Source of the DNA: Streptomyces thermolilacinus SPC6
Lineage (GTDB): Bacteria > Actinomycetota > Actinomycetes > Streptomycetales > Streptomycetaceae
Direction of reading: 5' to 3'
Assembly (NCBI RefSeq): GCF_000478605.2
Contig: NZ_ASHX02000001.1
Coordinates: 6,153,001 to 6,217,000, forward strand
Length of the DNA: 64,000 nt
A program made the position numbers and the translations under genes. Of the stretch, positions 31,583-40,437 are shown piece after piece. Each line of letters begins with the position of its first letter. Within the stretch, counting starts at the first letter, position 1. The notes under the pieces were generated by a model. The model did not search any database, was not told the origin of the DNA, and worked only from the letters and a program-made list of their open reading frames with translations.

Positions 31583-32998
31583 TCAGCCCTGTCCCGAGTC
31601 CCTCCACAGCGGCGGCAGTTCGAGCGTGGCGGGCTCCGGACGGAACAGCACGGCCCGCGCCACCCGCGGCGCGAACAGCGCGGTCAGCGGCTTCGTCAGG
31701 GACTGCGCCCGCCGGAACGCCGCGCCCACCTCGGGGTCGCCCCCGACGCGCCGCTGCACCCGCGCCAGATACCATCCCACCGGCCGGTCCACGAGCCCCG
31801 GACGCGCCGCGCTGCCGAGCGCGCCCGGCATCTTCTTGTCCGCGCCCGCCGAGATGTCCCACGCCTGCCGTGAGGCCGCCAGCAGCGCCCGCTGCACCCG
31901 TGCCGTGGTCGGCGTGCGCCGCCGGTCCGCGAGCGCGTCGCGCAGGGCAACCGCCGTCAGCGCGGCGACCGCCATCCCCTGCCCGTAGATCGGGTTGAAC
32001 GTGCACAGCGCGTCCCCCGCCACCAGGAACCCGGCGGGACGGCGCCCCGGCCGGTCGTAGCGGCGCCGTACGTTCGCGGTGGCCCGGAAGCCGTACACCG
32101 GCGAGACCGCCTCGGCCTTCGCCATCCAGTCGCGCAGCACCGGGTGCGGCAGCCGCGCCGCGAACTCCTCGAACGCCTCCGCCTCGCCGGGCGGTTCCTG
32201 CCCGCGCAGCCCCGACAGGGTGACGAGGAACCGGCCGTCCTCCATGGGCAGCGCGACCCCGCTGTACGGCTGCCCGGGGTTGGGCACGACGAAGTAACCG
32301 GCCGCGTCCGTGTCGTCCGCGTGCCGGTCGTGCCGGTACACACGCGTCGCGTAGGCGAGACCCGTGTCGATGGTCTCCTCGTACGGCGGCTCCGCGCCCA
32401 GCTCCGACAGCCACTGCGACGCGCGCGACCCGCGCCCCGACGCGTCCACCACCAGGTCGGCGCCGATCACGCGCGGCTCGCCGCCCCTGCCCGCGCCGCG
32501 CTCGCGCACCAGGACCCCCCGCACCCGCGCGGCGTCGCCCACCAGCCCCACCGCCTCCGTCGCCTCCACGGCCGTGATCCGCGGGTCGGCGAGCACCCTG
32601 CGCCGGATCACCCGCTCCACCAGCGGCCGGGACGCGGTGATGATGTCGACCATGGCGTCCATGCGCCGGAACCAGGTCCCGGCCTGCCACTGCACCACGT
32701 CCTCGGGCATTCCCACGCGGGGCGCGCCCGCCGCCAGCAGCTCGTCCACGGCCCCCGGCAGCAGCTGGTCCAGGGCCTGCCGGCCGCTCTCCAGCAGCAC
32801 GTGCAGATGCCGCCCCTGCGGGACGCCCGCGCGCTGCTCGGCCTCCTCGGGGTACCGGTCCCGCTCGATCACGGTGACCCGCTCGGCGTGGTCCGCGAGC
32901 ACCCGTGCGGCGAGGAGTCCCGCGATGCTGCCGCCGACCACCACCGCGTGGCGCGTCCCGCTTCCCGCCCCCGGACCGCTGCCCAACTCGTCGGTCAT
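31583..32998 (-). CDS. FAD-dependent monooxygenase / oxidoreductase
   Basis: A 471-residue flavoprotein. AVVVGGSIAGLLAARVLADH is the FAD Rossmann loop, DLVVDASGRGSR the second FAD motif, and GFLVAGDALCTFNPIYGQGM the GD motif contacting the ribityl chain. It resembles tetracycline-hydroxylase- and epoxidase-like proteins that act on hydrophobic substrates; the substrate is unknown. It ends near the metal-efflux pair but no functional link is visible. ATG at 32998. Confidence 0.85.
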   Translation of the reverse strand: MTDELGSGPGAGSGTRHAVVVGGSIAGLLAARVLADHAERVTVIERDRYPEEAEQRAGVPQGRHLHVLLESGRQALDQLLPGAVDELLAAGAPRVGMPEDVVQWQAGTWFRRMDAMVDIITASRPLVERVIRRRVLADPRITAVEATEAVGLVGDAARVRGVLVRERGAGRGGEPRVIGADLVVDASGRGSRASQWLSELGAEPPYEETIDTGLAYATRVYRHDRHADDTDAAGYFVVPNPGQPYSGVALPMEDGRFLVTLSGLRGQEPPGEAEAFEEFAARLPHPVLRDWMAKAEAVSPVYGFRATANVRRRYDRPGRRPAGFLVAGDALCTFNPIYGQGMAVAALTAVALRDALADRRRTPTTARVQRALLAASRQAWDISAGADKKMPGALGSAARPGLVDRPVGWYLARVQRRVGGDPEVGAAFRRAQSLTKPLTALFAPRVARAVLFRPEPATLELPPLWRDSGQG

Positions 32999-33021
32999 GT
33001 CCGCCCCTTCGCGTCGACGTC

Positions 33022-33399
33022 CTACGACGGACCAGTATCCACGCCGGGTCGGGGCAGGTCGCGGGCGCCGAGCCGCAGGTGCTCGATGTGGTAGACGGCC
33101 TCGTCGAGGAGCTGGGCCACGTGGTTGTCGTAGAGGCTGTACTCGATCCGGCGGCCCTGCCGCACCCCGTGGACCAGGCCCAGGGCCCGCAGCAGCCGCA
33201 ACTGGTGGGAGACGGCCGACTGCTCCATGGCGACGGACTCGGCCAGCTCGGTCACCCCGCAGGGGCTTTCCCTCAGACGGGTGAGGATCATCAGCCGGGA
33301 CGGCGTGGCCAGGGCCTGCAGCGTCGCGGCGATGGTGGCCGCGGCGTCCGCGTCGAGGCGGCCCGTGGGGGTGGCCCCGGCGTTCGCTCCATGTCCCAT
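33022..33399 (-). CDS. ArsR/SmtB-family metal sensor (CzrA/NmtR type)
   Basis: A 125-residue winged-helix repressor. The recognition region is VTELAESVAMEQSAVSHQL. Helix alpha-5 has D91, H93, H104 and H107 (YDNHVAQLLDEAVYHIEH), the same residues and spacing as the zinc/cobalt site of CzrA and the nickel/cobalt site of NmtR; there is no alpha-3 cysteine site. It therefore probably senses Zn, Co or Ni and releases DNA when bound. I favour the ATG at 33399, which sits 9 bases after a TACGAT box and would be leaderless; ATGs at 33408 and 33429 are possible. Divergent from the ATPase it should control. Confidence 0.88.
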   Translation of the reverse strand: MGHGANAGATPTGRLDADAAATIAATLQALATPSRLMILTRLRESPCGVTELAESVAMEQSAVSHQLRLLRALGLVHGVRQGRRIEYSLYDNHVAQLLDEAVYHIEHLRLGARDLPRPGVDTGPS

Positions 33400-33433
33400 G
33401 CGGGCCATCGTAACCGCGCGATCAGTCATACAA

Positions 33434-33449
33434 ATGAAGACGTCTTCAT
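33434..33449. promoter_or_regulatory. ArsR operator candidate, 16-base palindrome
   Basis: ATGAAGACGTCTTCAT is a perfect palindrome between the divergent ArsR and P-type ATPase genes, with the TGAA...TTCA half-site pattern of ArsR/SmtB operators. It overlaps the region where both promoters must lie, so binding would shut off both genes. Confidence 0.72.
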
Positions 33450-33520
33450 GTGTTCCGCTATGGTGGACGCGGCGCGCACCCGCGCCCGTTGCCGCCCCCG
33501 CCTTGGAAGAGGTGTGCCCG

Positions 33521-35461
33521 ATGGCCTCCCCGGTGCTCGACACAAGCCCGGCGCGCCCGCCCGCCGCGTCCCCGCCCCCGGTCCGCCGCACCCGGCTGTC
33601 CGCGCTGCCCGAAGTGCGCTGGGCCGCCCTCTCGACGGTCGCGTTCCTCGCCGCCTTCCCCCTCGACCTGGCCGGTGCCCCCGCCTGGGCGTGGGGCCCG
33701 CTGTACGCCGTCTGCTACGTCGCGGGCGGCTGGGAGCCGGGCTGGGCGGGCCTCCAGGCGCTGCGGGAGAAGACCCTCGACGTGGACCTGCTGATGGTGG
33801 TCGCCGCGCTGGGCGCCGCCGCCATCGGCCAGTACCTCGACGGCGGCCTGCTGATCGTCATCTTCGCCGTGTCCGGCGCGCTGGAGGCGCTCGCCACCCG
33901 GCGCACCGCCGACTCCGTGCGCGGCCTGCTCGACCTGGCGCCCGCGCGGGCGGTGCGGCTGCGCGCCGACGGCACGGAGGAGGCCGTGGACGCCGCCGCC
34001 CTGACGGTCGGCGACACCGTCCTCGTGCGACCGGGGGAGCGGCTGCCCGCCGACGGCACGGTCGTCGACGGCGCGAGCGACGTGGACCAGGCCACCATCA
34101 CCGGCGAGCCGCTGCCCGTCGCCAAGACCCCGGGAGACCAGGTCTTCGCGGGCACCCTCAACGGCACCGGCGCCCTGCGGGTCGCCGTCGGCAAGGACCC
34201 CGCCGACTCGGTCATCGCCCGGATCGTCGCCATGGTGGAGGAGGCCAGTGCCACCAAGGCGCCGACGCAGCTGTTCATCGAGAAGATCGAGCAGCGCTAC
34301 TCGGTCGGGGTCGTCGTCGCCACCCTCGCCCTGTTCTCCCTGCCCCTCGCGTTCGGCGCGGCCTTCGAGGAGACGCTGCTGCGGGCCATGACGTTCATGA
34401 TCGTGGCCTCACCCTGCGCGGTGGTCCTCGCCACCATGCCGCCGCTGCTGTCCGCCATCGCCAACGCCGGGCGCCACGGCGTCCTGGTCAAGTCCTGTGT
34501 CGTCATGGAGCGGCTCGGCGCGGTGGACCGCGTCGCCCTCGACAAGACCGGCACGCTCACGGAGGGCGCCCCGCGCGTCGCGGAGGTCCGGGTGCTGCCC
34601 GGCTCGCCCCTGACGGAGGATCAGGTGCTCGCCCTCGCGGCCGCCGCCGAGCTGCCCAGCGAACACCCGCTGGCCCGCGCCGTCGTGGCCGCCGCCCGGG
34701 AGCGCGGGCTGCCTCTCGCCGGTGCCGAGGAGTTCTCGTCGGCGCCCGGCCGGGGCGTACGCGCCCTGGTGGACGGGCGGAAGGTGGAGGTGGGCCGACC
34801 GGGCGAGGCGTCCGGCGCCGTACGGGAGGCGGAGGCGGCGGGCCGCACGGCCGTCGAGGTCGCCGTGGACGGGGTCCCCGTCGCGGTCCTCGGCATCACC
34901 GACCGGCTCCGCGAGGGCGCCCCCGCCGCGGTCGCCGCCCTCACCCGCCTCACCGGCACGGCGCCGACCCTGCTGACCGGCGACGGCGAACCCGCCGCGC
35001 GGAGCGTCGCCGCCGAGACGGGCATCACGGACGTACGGGCGGGGCTGCTGCCCGAGGACAAGGCGGCCGCCGTCCAGGCCTGGGAGCGCGAGGGCCGCCG
35101 CACCCTCGTCGTCGGCGACGGCGTCAACGACGCGCCCGCCCTCGCCGCCGCGCACACCGGCATCGCCATGGGCCGCGCCGGTTCCGACCTGGCCCTGGAG
35201 ACCGCCGACGCGGTGGTCGTGCGGGACGAACTGGCCACCGTCCCCGCGGTCGTGGCCCTCTCCCGGCGCGCCCGCCGACTGGTCACGCAGAACCTGGTGA
35301 TCGCCGGGGTCTGCATCGGGGCCCTGGTCGTCTGGGACCTGGCCGGCCACCTGCCGCTGCCGCTGGGCGTGGCGGGCCACGAGGGCTCCACGGTGCTGGT
35401 CGGGCTCAACGGCCTGCGCCTGCTGCGCGAGTCCGCCTGGCGCAGGGCCGCGTCCGCCTGA
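33521..35461 (+). CDS. P1B-4-type metal-exporting ATPase (Co/Ni/Fe)
   Basis: A 646-residue heavy-metal P-type ATPase of the inner membrane. In order: ITGEPLPV (about 193, actuator), ASPCAVVLA (about 295, SPC in the metal channel), DKTGTL (about 340, phosphorylated Asp), SEHPLAR (about 380, nucleotide His), GDGVNDAPAL (about 532), and HEGST in the last helix (about 620). SPC plus HEGST defines the P1B-4 class, which exports Co(II), Ni(II) or Fe(II). There is no N-terminal metal-binding domain. ATG at 33521 has GAGG 8 bases before it. Adjacent ArsR sensor and palindrome suggest metal-inducible efflux. Confidence 0.92.
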   Translation: MASPVLDTSPARPPAASPPPVRRTRLSALPEVRWAALSTVAFLAAFPLDLAGAPAWAWGPLYAVCYVAGGWEPGWAGLQALREKTLDVDLLMVVAALGAAAIGQYLDGGLLIVIFAVSGALEALATRRTADSVRGLLDLAPARAVRLRADGTEEAVDAAALTVGDTVLVRPGERLPADGTVVDGASDVDQATITGEPLPVAKTPGDQVFAGTLNGTGALRVAVGKDPADSVIARIVAMVEEASATKAPTQLFIEKIEQRYSVGVVVATLALFSLPLAFGAAFEETLLRAMTFMIVASPCAVVLATMPPLLSAIANAGRHGVLVKSCVVMERLGAVDRVALDKTGTLTEGAPRVAEVRVLPGSPLTEDQVLALAAAAELPSEHPLARAVVAAARERGLPLAGAEEFSSAPGRGVRALVDGRKVEVGRPGEASGAVREAEAAGRTAVEVAVDGVPVAVLGITDRLREGAPAAVAALTRLTGTAPTLLTGDGEPAARSVAAETGITDVRAGLLPEDKAAAVQAWEREGRRTLVVGDGVNDAPALAAAHTGIAMGRAGSDLALETADAVVVRDELATVPAVVALSRRARRLVTQNLVIAGVCIGALVVWDLAGHLPLPLGVAGHEGSTVLVGLNGLRLLRESAWRRAASA

Positions 35462-35468
35462 CACCCGC

Positions 35469-35509
35469 GCCTCGTCCGCCCGGGGCCCAGCCCACCGGGC
35501 GGACGAGGC
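35469..35509. terminator. Terminator after the metal ATPase
   Basis: A perfect 15-base stem (35469-35483 with 35495-35509) and 11-base loop, 8 bases after the ATPase stop and 26 bases before the end of the convergent PadR gene. Confidence 0.82.
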
Positions 35510-35534
35510 CACGCTGCGTGAGAGTCGAGTCCGC

Positions 35535-36086
35535 TCAGTCGTCCGGGTCGTCCAGGACTCCCAGCCCTTCAAGAGCCTCCGTCAGCCACGCCATCCAGAA
35601 CCGCTCCAGCTCGATTCCGCCGCGCAGCACGAGGTGCCGCAGCCGGTCCGCCTCCGAGTCCCGCTCCGGCGGGAACTGCCGCCGCTCCATGGCCAGGTAT
35701 TCGTCCAACTGCGCTCGGTGCAGCTCCAGATGGCGGCGCAACTCGTCCGCCATGCCCTCCGTCCCCACCACGGCGGCCGCGCGCAGCCGCAGCAGCAGCG
35801 CGCTGCGGATCGGCTTCGGGTCCTCGGCGCGCCGCGTCCAGTCCGCCAGCTCCTCCCGGCCGGCGGACAGCACCTCGTACTCCTTCTTCTGCCCCCGTAC
35901 CGGTGTCGCCGGGGCGGGCAGGGCCCGGATGAGCCCCGCCTGCTCCAGCTTCCCCAGCTCGCGGTAGATCTGCTGGTGGGTCGCCGACCAGAAGTAGCCG
36001 ATCGACCGGTCGAAGCGCCGGGTCAGTTCGAGGCCCGACGACGGCTTCTCCAGCAGAGCGGTGAGGATCGCGTGCGGCAGTGACAT
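35535..36086 (-). CDS. PadR-family regulator with Vir C-terminal domain
   Basis: A 183-residue regulator. The winged helix reads AILTALLEKPSSGLELTRRF, IYRELGKLEQAGLI and KKEYEVLSAGREEL; the C-terminal 95 residues form the helical AphA/Vir dimerisation domain. It follows fadH by 76 bases in the same direction, so it may be expressed with and regulate fadH, or act elsewhere. ATG at 36086. Confidence 0.85.
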   Translation of the reverse strand: MSLPHAILTALLEKPSSGLELTRRFDRSIGYFWSATHQQIYRELGKLEQAGLIRALPAPATPVRGQKKEYEVLSAGREELADWTRRAEDPKPIRSALLLRLRAAAVVGTEGMADELRRHLELHRAQLDEYLAMERRQFPPERDSEADRLRHLVLRGGIELERFWMAWLTEALEGLGVLDDPDD

Positions 36087-36113
36087 GCCCGCATCCTAGG
36101 GACCGCGCGGCCG

Positions 36114-36147
36114 GGCGCCCCGTCCAGGGACCGGCGGACGGGGCGCC
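36114..36147 (-). terminator. Hairpin between fadH and padR
   Basis: GGCGCCCCGTCC (36114-36125) pairs perfectly with 36136-36147, 10-base loop. It lies just after the fadH stop and before the PadR start, so it may separate or attenuate the two genes. Confidence 0.65.
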
Positions 36148-36162
36148 GGGGCCGTGCGGCGC

Positions 36163-38196
36163 CTACAGCGTCGCGGCCAGGCGGGTGCCCTGGTCGATGG
36201 CGCGCTTCGCGTCCAGTTCCGCCGCCACGTCCGCGCCGCCGATGAGGTGCGCCCGCACCCCCGCCGCCGTCAGCTCCTCGTACAGGTCGCGGCGCGGCTC
36301 CTGGCCGGTGCACAGCACCACCGTGTCCACCGGCAGCGTCCGTGCCTCGCCGTCGACGGTGATGTGCAGACCCTCGTCGTCGATCCGCTCGTACGTCGCC
36401 CCGGCGACCATCGCGACGCCCCGGTGCTTCAGCTCCGTGCGGTGGATCCACCCGGTCGTCTTGCCCAGTCCGGCGCCCACCTTGGTCGTCTTGCGCTGGA
36501 GCAGCGTCACCCGGCGCGGCGGACGCGGCCGCTCGGGGGCGCGCAGGCCGCCCCGCTCGCCGTACGAGGTGTCCACGCCCCACTGCCGGAAGTACGTCTC
36601 CGGGTCGAGGCTCGCTCCCTCGCCGCCGTCCGTCAGGTACTCGGCGACGTCGAAGCCGATGCCGCCCGCGCCCAGGATCGCGACCCGCTCGCCGACGCGC
36701 GCGCCGCCCCGCAGCACGTCCAGGTAGCCGACGACGCCGGGGTGGTCCACGCCCTCGATGTCCGGGACGCGCGGGGTGACGCCCGTCGCGACGACCACCT
36801 CGTCGTACCCGCCCAGCAGGCCGGCGGAGACGTACGTGCCGAGCCGCACGTCCACGCCGCGCAGCTCCAGCTGGATCCTGAAGTAGCGCAGGGTCTCGGC
36901 GAACTCCTCCTTGCCGGGCACCCGCCTGGCCACGTTCAGCTGCCCGCCGACCTCGTCGGCCGCGTCGTACAGCGTGACCTCGTGGCCCCGCTCGGCCGCC
37001 GACACGGCGCAGGCGAGCCCGGCGGGCCCGGCGCCGACGACGGCGATCCGCTTGCGCAGCCGGGTGGGGGAGAGGACCAGCTCCGTCTCGTGGCAGGCGC
37101 GCGGGTTGACCAGACAGGAGGTGATCCTGCCGCTGAAGGTGTGGTCGAGGCACGCCTGGTTGCAGCCGATGCAGGTGTTGATGGTCTCCGGCCGGCCCTC
37201 GCGGGCCTTCGCCACGAAGTCGGGGTCGGCGAGGAACGGCCGGGCCAGCGACACCATGTCGGCGCGGCCGTCGGCGAGGACCTGCTCGGCGACCTCGGGG
37301 GTGTTGACGCGGTTGCCGGTGACCAGCGGCACCGACACGGCGCCCATCAGCCGCTTCGTCACCCACGTGTAGGCGGCGCGGGGCACCGAGGTGGCGATGG
37401 TCGGGATGCGGGCCTCGTGCCAGCCGATGCCGGTGTTGATGATCGTCGCCCCGGCGGCCTCGATCTCCTTCGCGAGCGCGACGACCTCCTCCAGCGTCGA
37501 GCCGCCGGGCACCAGGTCCAGCATGGACAGCCGGTAGATCAGGATGAAGTCCTCGCCGACCCGCTGCCGGGTGCGGCGGACGATCTCCAGCGGGAAGCGC
37601 GTCCGGTTCTCGTATGAGCCGCCCCAGCGGTCGTCGCGGTGGTTGGTCGCGGCGGCGATGAACTCGTTGATCAGATAGCCCTCGGAGCCCATGATCTCGA
37701 CGCCGTCGTACCCGGCGGACTTCGCCAGCTCCGCCGCCCGTACGTAGTCCTCGATGGTCTGCTCGACCTCGTCGTCCGTCAGGGCGTTCGGGACGAACGG
37801 GCTGATCGGCGCCTGGATCGCGCTCGGCGCGACCAGCTGCGGGTGGTAGGCGTAGCGGCCGAAGTGGAGGATCTGCATGGCGATCCGCCCGCCCTCGGCG
37901 TGCACGGCCTCCGTGACGACGCGGTGCCGCGCGGCCTCCTCCTCGGTGGTGAGCTTGGCCCCGCCCTCGTACGGCCGTCCCGCGTCGTTCGGGGCGATGC
38001 CGCCCGTCACGATGAGGGCCGCCCCGCCCCGGGCGCGGGCCGCGTAGAAGGCGGCCATCCGCTCGAAGCCGTTCTCCGCCTCCTCCAGGCCCACGTGCAT
38101 GGAGCCCATGAGCACCCGGTTGGGCAGGGTGGTGAAGCCCAGGTCGAGCGGGCTCATCAGACGCGGGTACGGGGACGGGCTCGGGGTCGGGGTCAT
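36163..38196 (-). CDS. fadH: NADPH 2,4-dienoyl-CoA reductase-like flavoenzyme
   Basis: A 677-residue enzyme, the same size as E. coli FadH (672). The N-terminal TIM barrel of the old-yellow-enzyme family includes MGSMHVGLEE and QILHFGRYAYHPQ; the 4Fe-4S site is in TCIGCNQACLDH with SCLVNPRAC; then FAD/NADPH domains with VVGAGPAGLACAVSAAERG and ILGAGGIGFDVAEYL. It reduces 2,4-dienoyl-CoA during beta-oxidation of unsaturated fatty acids. ATG at 38196 has GAGGAGG nine bases upstream. A 14-base palindrome at 38258-38271 lies upstream. Confidence 0.92.
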   Translation of the reverse strand: MTPTPSPSPYPRLMSPLDLGFTTLPNRVLMGSMHVGLEEAENGFERMAAFYAARARGGAALIVTGGIAPNDAGRPYEGGAKLTTEEEAARHRVVTEAVHAEGGRIAMQILHFGRYAYHPQLVAPSAIQAPISPFVPNALTDDEVEQTIEDYVRAAELAKSAGYDGVEIMGSEGYLINEFIAAATNHRDDRWGGSYENRTRFPLEIVRRTRQRVGEDFILIYRLSMLDLVPGGSTLEEVVALAKEIEAAGATIINTGIGWHEARIPTIATSVPRAAYTWVTKRLMGAVSVPLVTGNRVNTPEVAEQVLADGRADMVSLARPFLADPDFVAKAREGRPETINTCIGCNQACLDHTFSGRITSCLVNPRACHETELVLSPTRLRKRIAVVGAGPAGLACAVSAAERGHEVTLYDAADEVGGQLNVARRVPGKEEFAETLRYFRIQLELRGVDVRLGTYVSAGLLGGYDEVVVATGVTPRVPDIEGVDHPGVVGYLDVLRGGARVGERVAILGAGGIGFDVAEYLTDGGEGASLDPETYFRQWGVDTSYGERGGLRAPERPRPPRRVTLLQRKTTKVGAGLGKTTGWIHRTELKHRGVAMVAGATYERIDDEGLHITVDGEARTLPVDTVVLCTGQEPRRDLYEELTAAGVRAHLIGGADVAAELDAKRAIDQGTRLAATL

Positions 38197-38257
38197 GAGG
38201 GGCGCCTCCTCGCGCGCGGTGTCATCGCCCCTGTTGTAGACGACGGCGAGCCGTTTG

Positions 38258-38271
38258 TGCAACAAGTTGCA
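38258..38271. promoter_or_regulatory. Palindrome upstream of fadH
   Basis: TGCAACAAGTTGCA (arms TGCAAC / GTTGCA) lies 62-75 bases upstream of the fadH ATG in a locally AT-richer segment. It resembles a TetR- or MarR-family operator. No such regulator gene is adjacent, the nearest regulator being PadR. Confidence 0.5.
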
Positions 38272-38363
38272 TAAGGTGCGGGGCGTGAGCTGCGGCACGC
38301 TCGGCCTGTGTCCCTGTACCGCCTGTGTCCCTGTGCGCCCGTGCGTCCCGTCCCGCCGCCGGG

Positions 38364-39209
38364 TCAGCCCGGCACCCGCCCCGCCGTCCAGGCGTCCAGC
38401 TCCTCCGGCGTGTACGGCACCGGCTCGTCGGCGCCCAGCAGCCCCCGCGACCGCAGCAGCCGCGCCACGGCCATCGCCCACGGCCGCCGCAGCCGCGCCG
38501 CGTCCAGCAGTTCCGCGTCCGCCAGCAGCTCCGCGACCGGCCCGGTGCGCAGCCCCTCCGGCGTGAGCACCGCCGCGTCGTCCGCCCACCGCAGCGCCAG
38601 GTCCACGTCGTGCGTGGCCATCACCACCGTCGTCCCGGACGCCCGCAGCCCGTCCAGCGCGGCCAGCAGCCGCTCCTGCCCATGGGGGTCGAGCCCGGCC
38701 GTCGGCTCGTCCAGGATCAGCACCCGGGGCCGCATCGCCACGGCGCCCGCGATGGCCGCCCGCTTCCGCTGCCCGTACGACAGCAGATGCGTCGGCCGCT
38801 CCTCCAGCGCCGCGATGTCCAGCGCCTCCAGCGCCGCCCGCACCCGGGCCCGCACCTCGTCCTCCGAAAGCCCCAGGTTCATCGGACCGAACGACACGTC
38901 CTGCCCGACCGACGCGGCGAACAGCTGGTCGTCGGGGTCCTGCACGACCAGCTGCACCGTCGTACGCAGCCGGGTCAGGCCCTTCCGGTCGTATTCCACG
39001 TCCTCACCGGCCACCCGCAGCCGCCCGCTCGCACACCGCAGCCCGCCGCTGAGCAGCCGCAGCAGTGTCGTCTTGCCGCTGCCGTTGCGGCCCAGCACGG
39101 CCAGCGACCGCCCCTCGGGCACGGCGAAGTCGACCCCCGACAGGACGGCGGGGCCGTCCTCGTAGGCGAACCCCGCCCCGACCAGCTCCACCACGGCGGC
39201 CTTCGACAT
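38364..39209 (-). CDS. cbiO: Cobalt ECF transporter, ATP-binding subunit
   Basis: A 281-residue ECF-type ABC ATPase: GRNGSGKT at 40-47 (Walker A), the VVQDPDDQLFAASVGQDVSFG segment (by parts) with the Q-loop typical of CbiO, LSYGQRKRAAIAGA (signature) and VLILDEPTAGLD (Walker B). It energises cobalt uptake with CbiQ, CbiN and CbiM. The ATG at 39209 overlaps the CbiQ stop by one base (TGATG). It is the last gene of the riboswitch-controlled operon. Confidence 0.92.
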   Translation of the reverse strand: MSKAAVVELVGAGFAYEDGPAVLSGVDFAVPEGRSLAVLGRNGSGKTTLLRLLSGGLRCASGRLRVAGEDVEYDRKGLTRLRTTVQLVVQDPDDQLFAASVGQDVSFGPMNLGLSEDEVRARVRAALEALDIAALEERPTHLLSYGQRKRAAIAGAVAMRPRVLILDEPTAGLDPHGQERLLAALDGLRASGTTVVMATHDVDLALRWADDAAVLTPEGLRTGPVAELLADAELLDAARLRRPWAMAVARLLRSRGLLGADEPVPYTPEELDAWTAGRVPG

Positions 39210-39955
39210 CACAGCGACCTTTCCAGTACGAGGGTGAGGGCGACCACCGCCGCCAGCAGCGCCGCCGTCGCGGCGAGGAAACGGCGGTCCACCCGCGCCT
39301 CGGGCACCAGCACCCGCAGCGTCCCGTCGTAGCCGCGCCCGGCGAGCCCCGACTGGAGCCGCGCCGCACGGTCGAAGGCCCGTACGAAAGCGGTCGCGGC
39401 GAGCCCCGCCACCGACCGCCACGCCGCCGCCCGGCTGGTCAGCCCCAGCCGCGCGGCCTGCGCCTGCCGGATGCGGGCCACCGCGTCCAGCAGCAGGAAC
39501 CCGATCCGGTACATCACCAGCGCCACGTCCACCACCGGCGCGGGCACCCCCGCCCGCACGAGCCGGGGCAGCACGTCCGAGACGGGTGTGGTGAACGCGA
39601 ACAGCAGCAGCCCGAGGGACGCCGCCGAAGTGCGCAGCAGCAGGTGGGCGGCGTGGACCGGGCCGTCCGGCGCGAGGGCCACGAACCCGGCGGGCCCGCC
39701 CACCTGGAACAGCAGCGGCACGGCGCCCGTCACACAGAACCCGAGTGGCAGCCGCCACGCCCGCCACAGCTGGCGCGGCGCCACCCCGGCGGGGCCGAGC
39801 AGCACGGCGAGGGCCGTGGCCGCGACCAGGACGGCGCCCGGCCACGGCGGCAGGGACACCGCGCACCCGGTCAGCCCGAAGCCGAGCACGGCCTTCTCGG
39901 CCGGATGGCGGCGGCGCCAGCGACTGCTGTGCGCCGCCACGTCGATGGGCAGCAC
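39209..39955 (-). CDS. cbiQ: Cobalt ECF transporter, transmembrane subunit
   Basis: A 248-residue ECF T-component with four to six membrane segments and the cytoplasmic coupling motif ARLGLTSRAAAW followed by LQSGLAGRGYDG, where the A-R-G motif contacts CbiO. The GTG at 39955 lies 5 bases after the CbiN stop (TAG at 39961-39963). Confidence 0.88.
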   Translation of the reverse strand: MLPIDVAAHSSRWRRRHPAEKAVLGFGLTGCAVSLPPWPGAVLVAATALAVLLGPAGVAPRQLWRAWRLPLGFCVTGAVPLLFQVGGPAGFVALAPDGPVHAAHLLLRTSAASLGLLLFAFTTPVSDVLPRLVRAGVPAPVVDVALVMYRIGFLLLDAVARIRQAQAARLGLTSRAAAWRSVAGLAATAFVRAFDRAARLQSGLAGRGYDGTLRVLVPEARVDRRFLAATAALLAAVVALTLVLERSL

Positions 39956-39960
39956 CCGCG

Positions 39961-40437
39961 CTACTCCCCGGACGCCGACGACCGGTGCGCCCCCGGCCCG
40001 GCCTGCCCGGCGGCCCCGGCCTCGCTCCCGGCAGCCGCGACGGTCCCGGCCTCGCCCGCCGACACGGCCCCGGTCCCGGCCTCGCCCGCTTCGGCCCCGG
40101 TCACAGTCCCGCCCTCGGACGCCATGGCCTCCCGGGCCCGCTCCTCGCCCTGGCGGCGGCCGCGCCGCAGCCCGAAGTAGTACGCCAGCACGCCCGCGCC
40201 GAGCGCCGCCTGGAGCGAGAACAGCGCCGACTCGACCTCGCCGGACGGCGGCTCGTACAGCGGCGTGAACCACGGCTCGTAGTCCGGGGCGTTCTCCGCG
40301 ATCGCCGTCTCCGCCTGCGCGTCGGCGCCCGCGAACGGCTCCTCCTCGCCCTCGCCGAGACCCAGCGCCAGCGGCAGCACCGCCAGCGCCACGACCACCA
40401 GCACGAGCAGGACGTTGATCCTCGCGTTACGGCTCAT
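39961..40437 (-). CDS. cbiN: Cobalt transporter accessory subunit CbiN with long tail
   Basis: A 158-residue CbiN. The first 95 residues match the family: membrane helix from about 8 to 27, an extracytoplasmic loop with AENAPDYEPWFTPLYEPPSG, and a second helix ending YYFGLRRGRR. The last 60 residues (Ala/Gly/Glu/Ser rich, repeats of EAG and AGEAG) are not part of normal CbiN (about 100 residues) and look like a low-complexity extension. Stop of CbiM and start of CbiN share ATGA. Confidence 0.87.
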   Translation of the reverse strand: MSRNARINVLLVLVVVALAVLPLALGLGEGEEEPFAGADAQAETAIAENAPDYEPWFTPLYEPPSGEVESALFSLQAALGAGVLAYYFGLRRGRRQGEERAREAMASEGGTVTGAEAGEAGTGAVSAGEAGTVAAAGSEAGAAGQAGPGAHRSSASGE

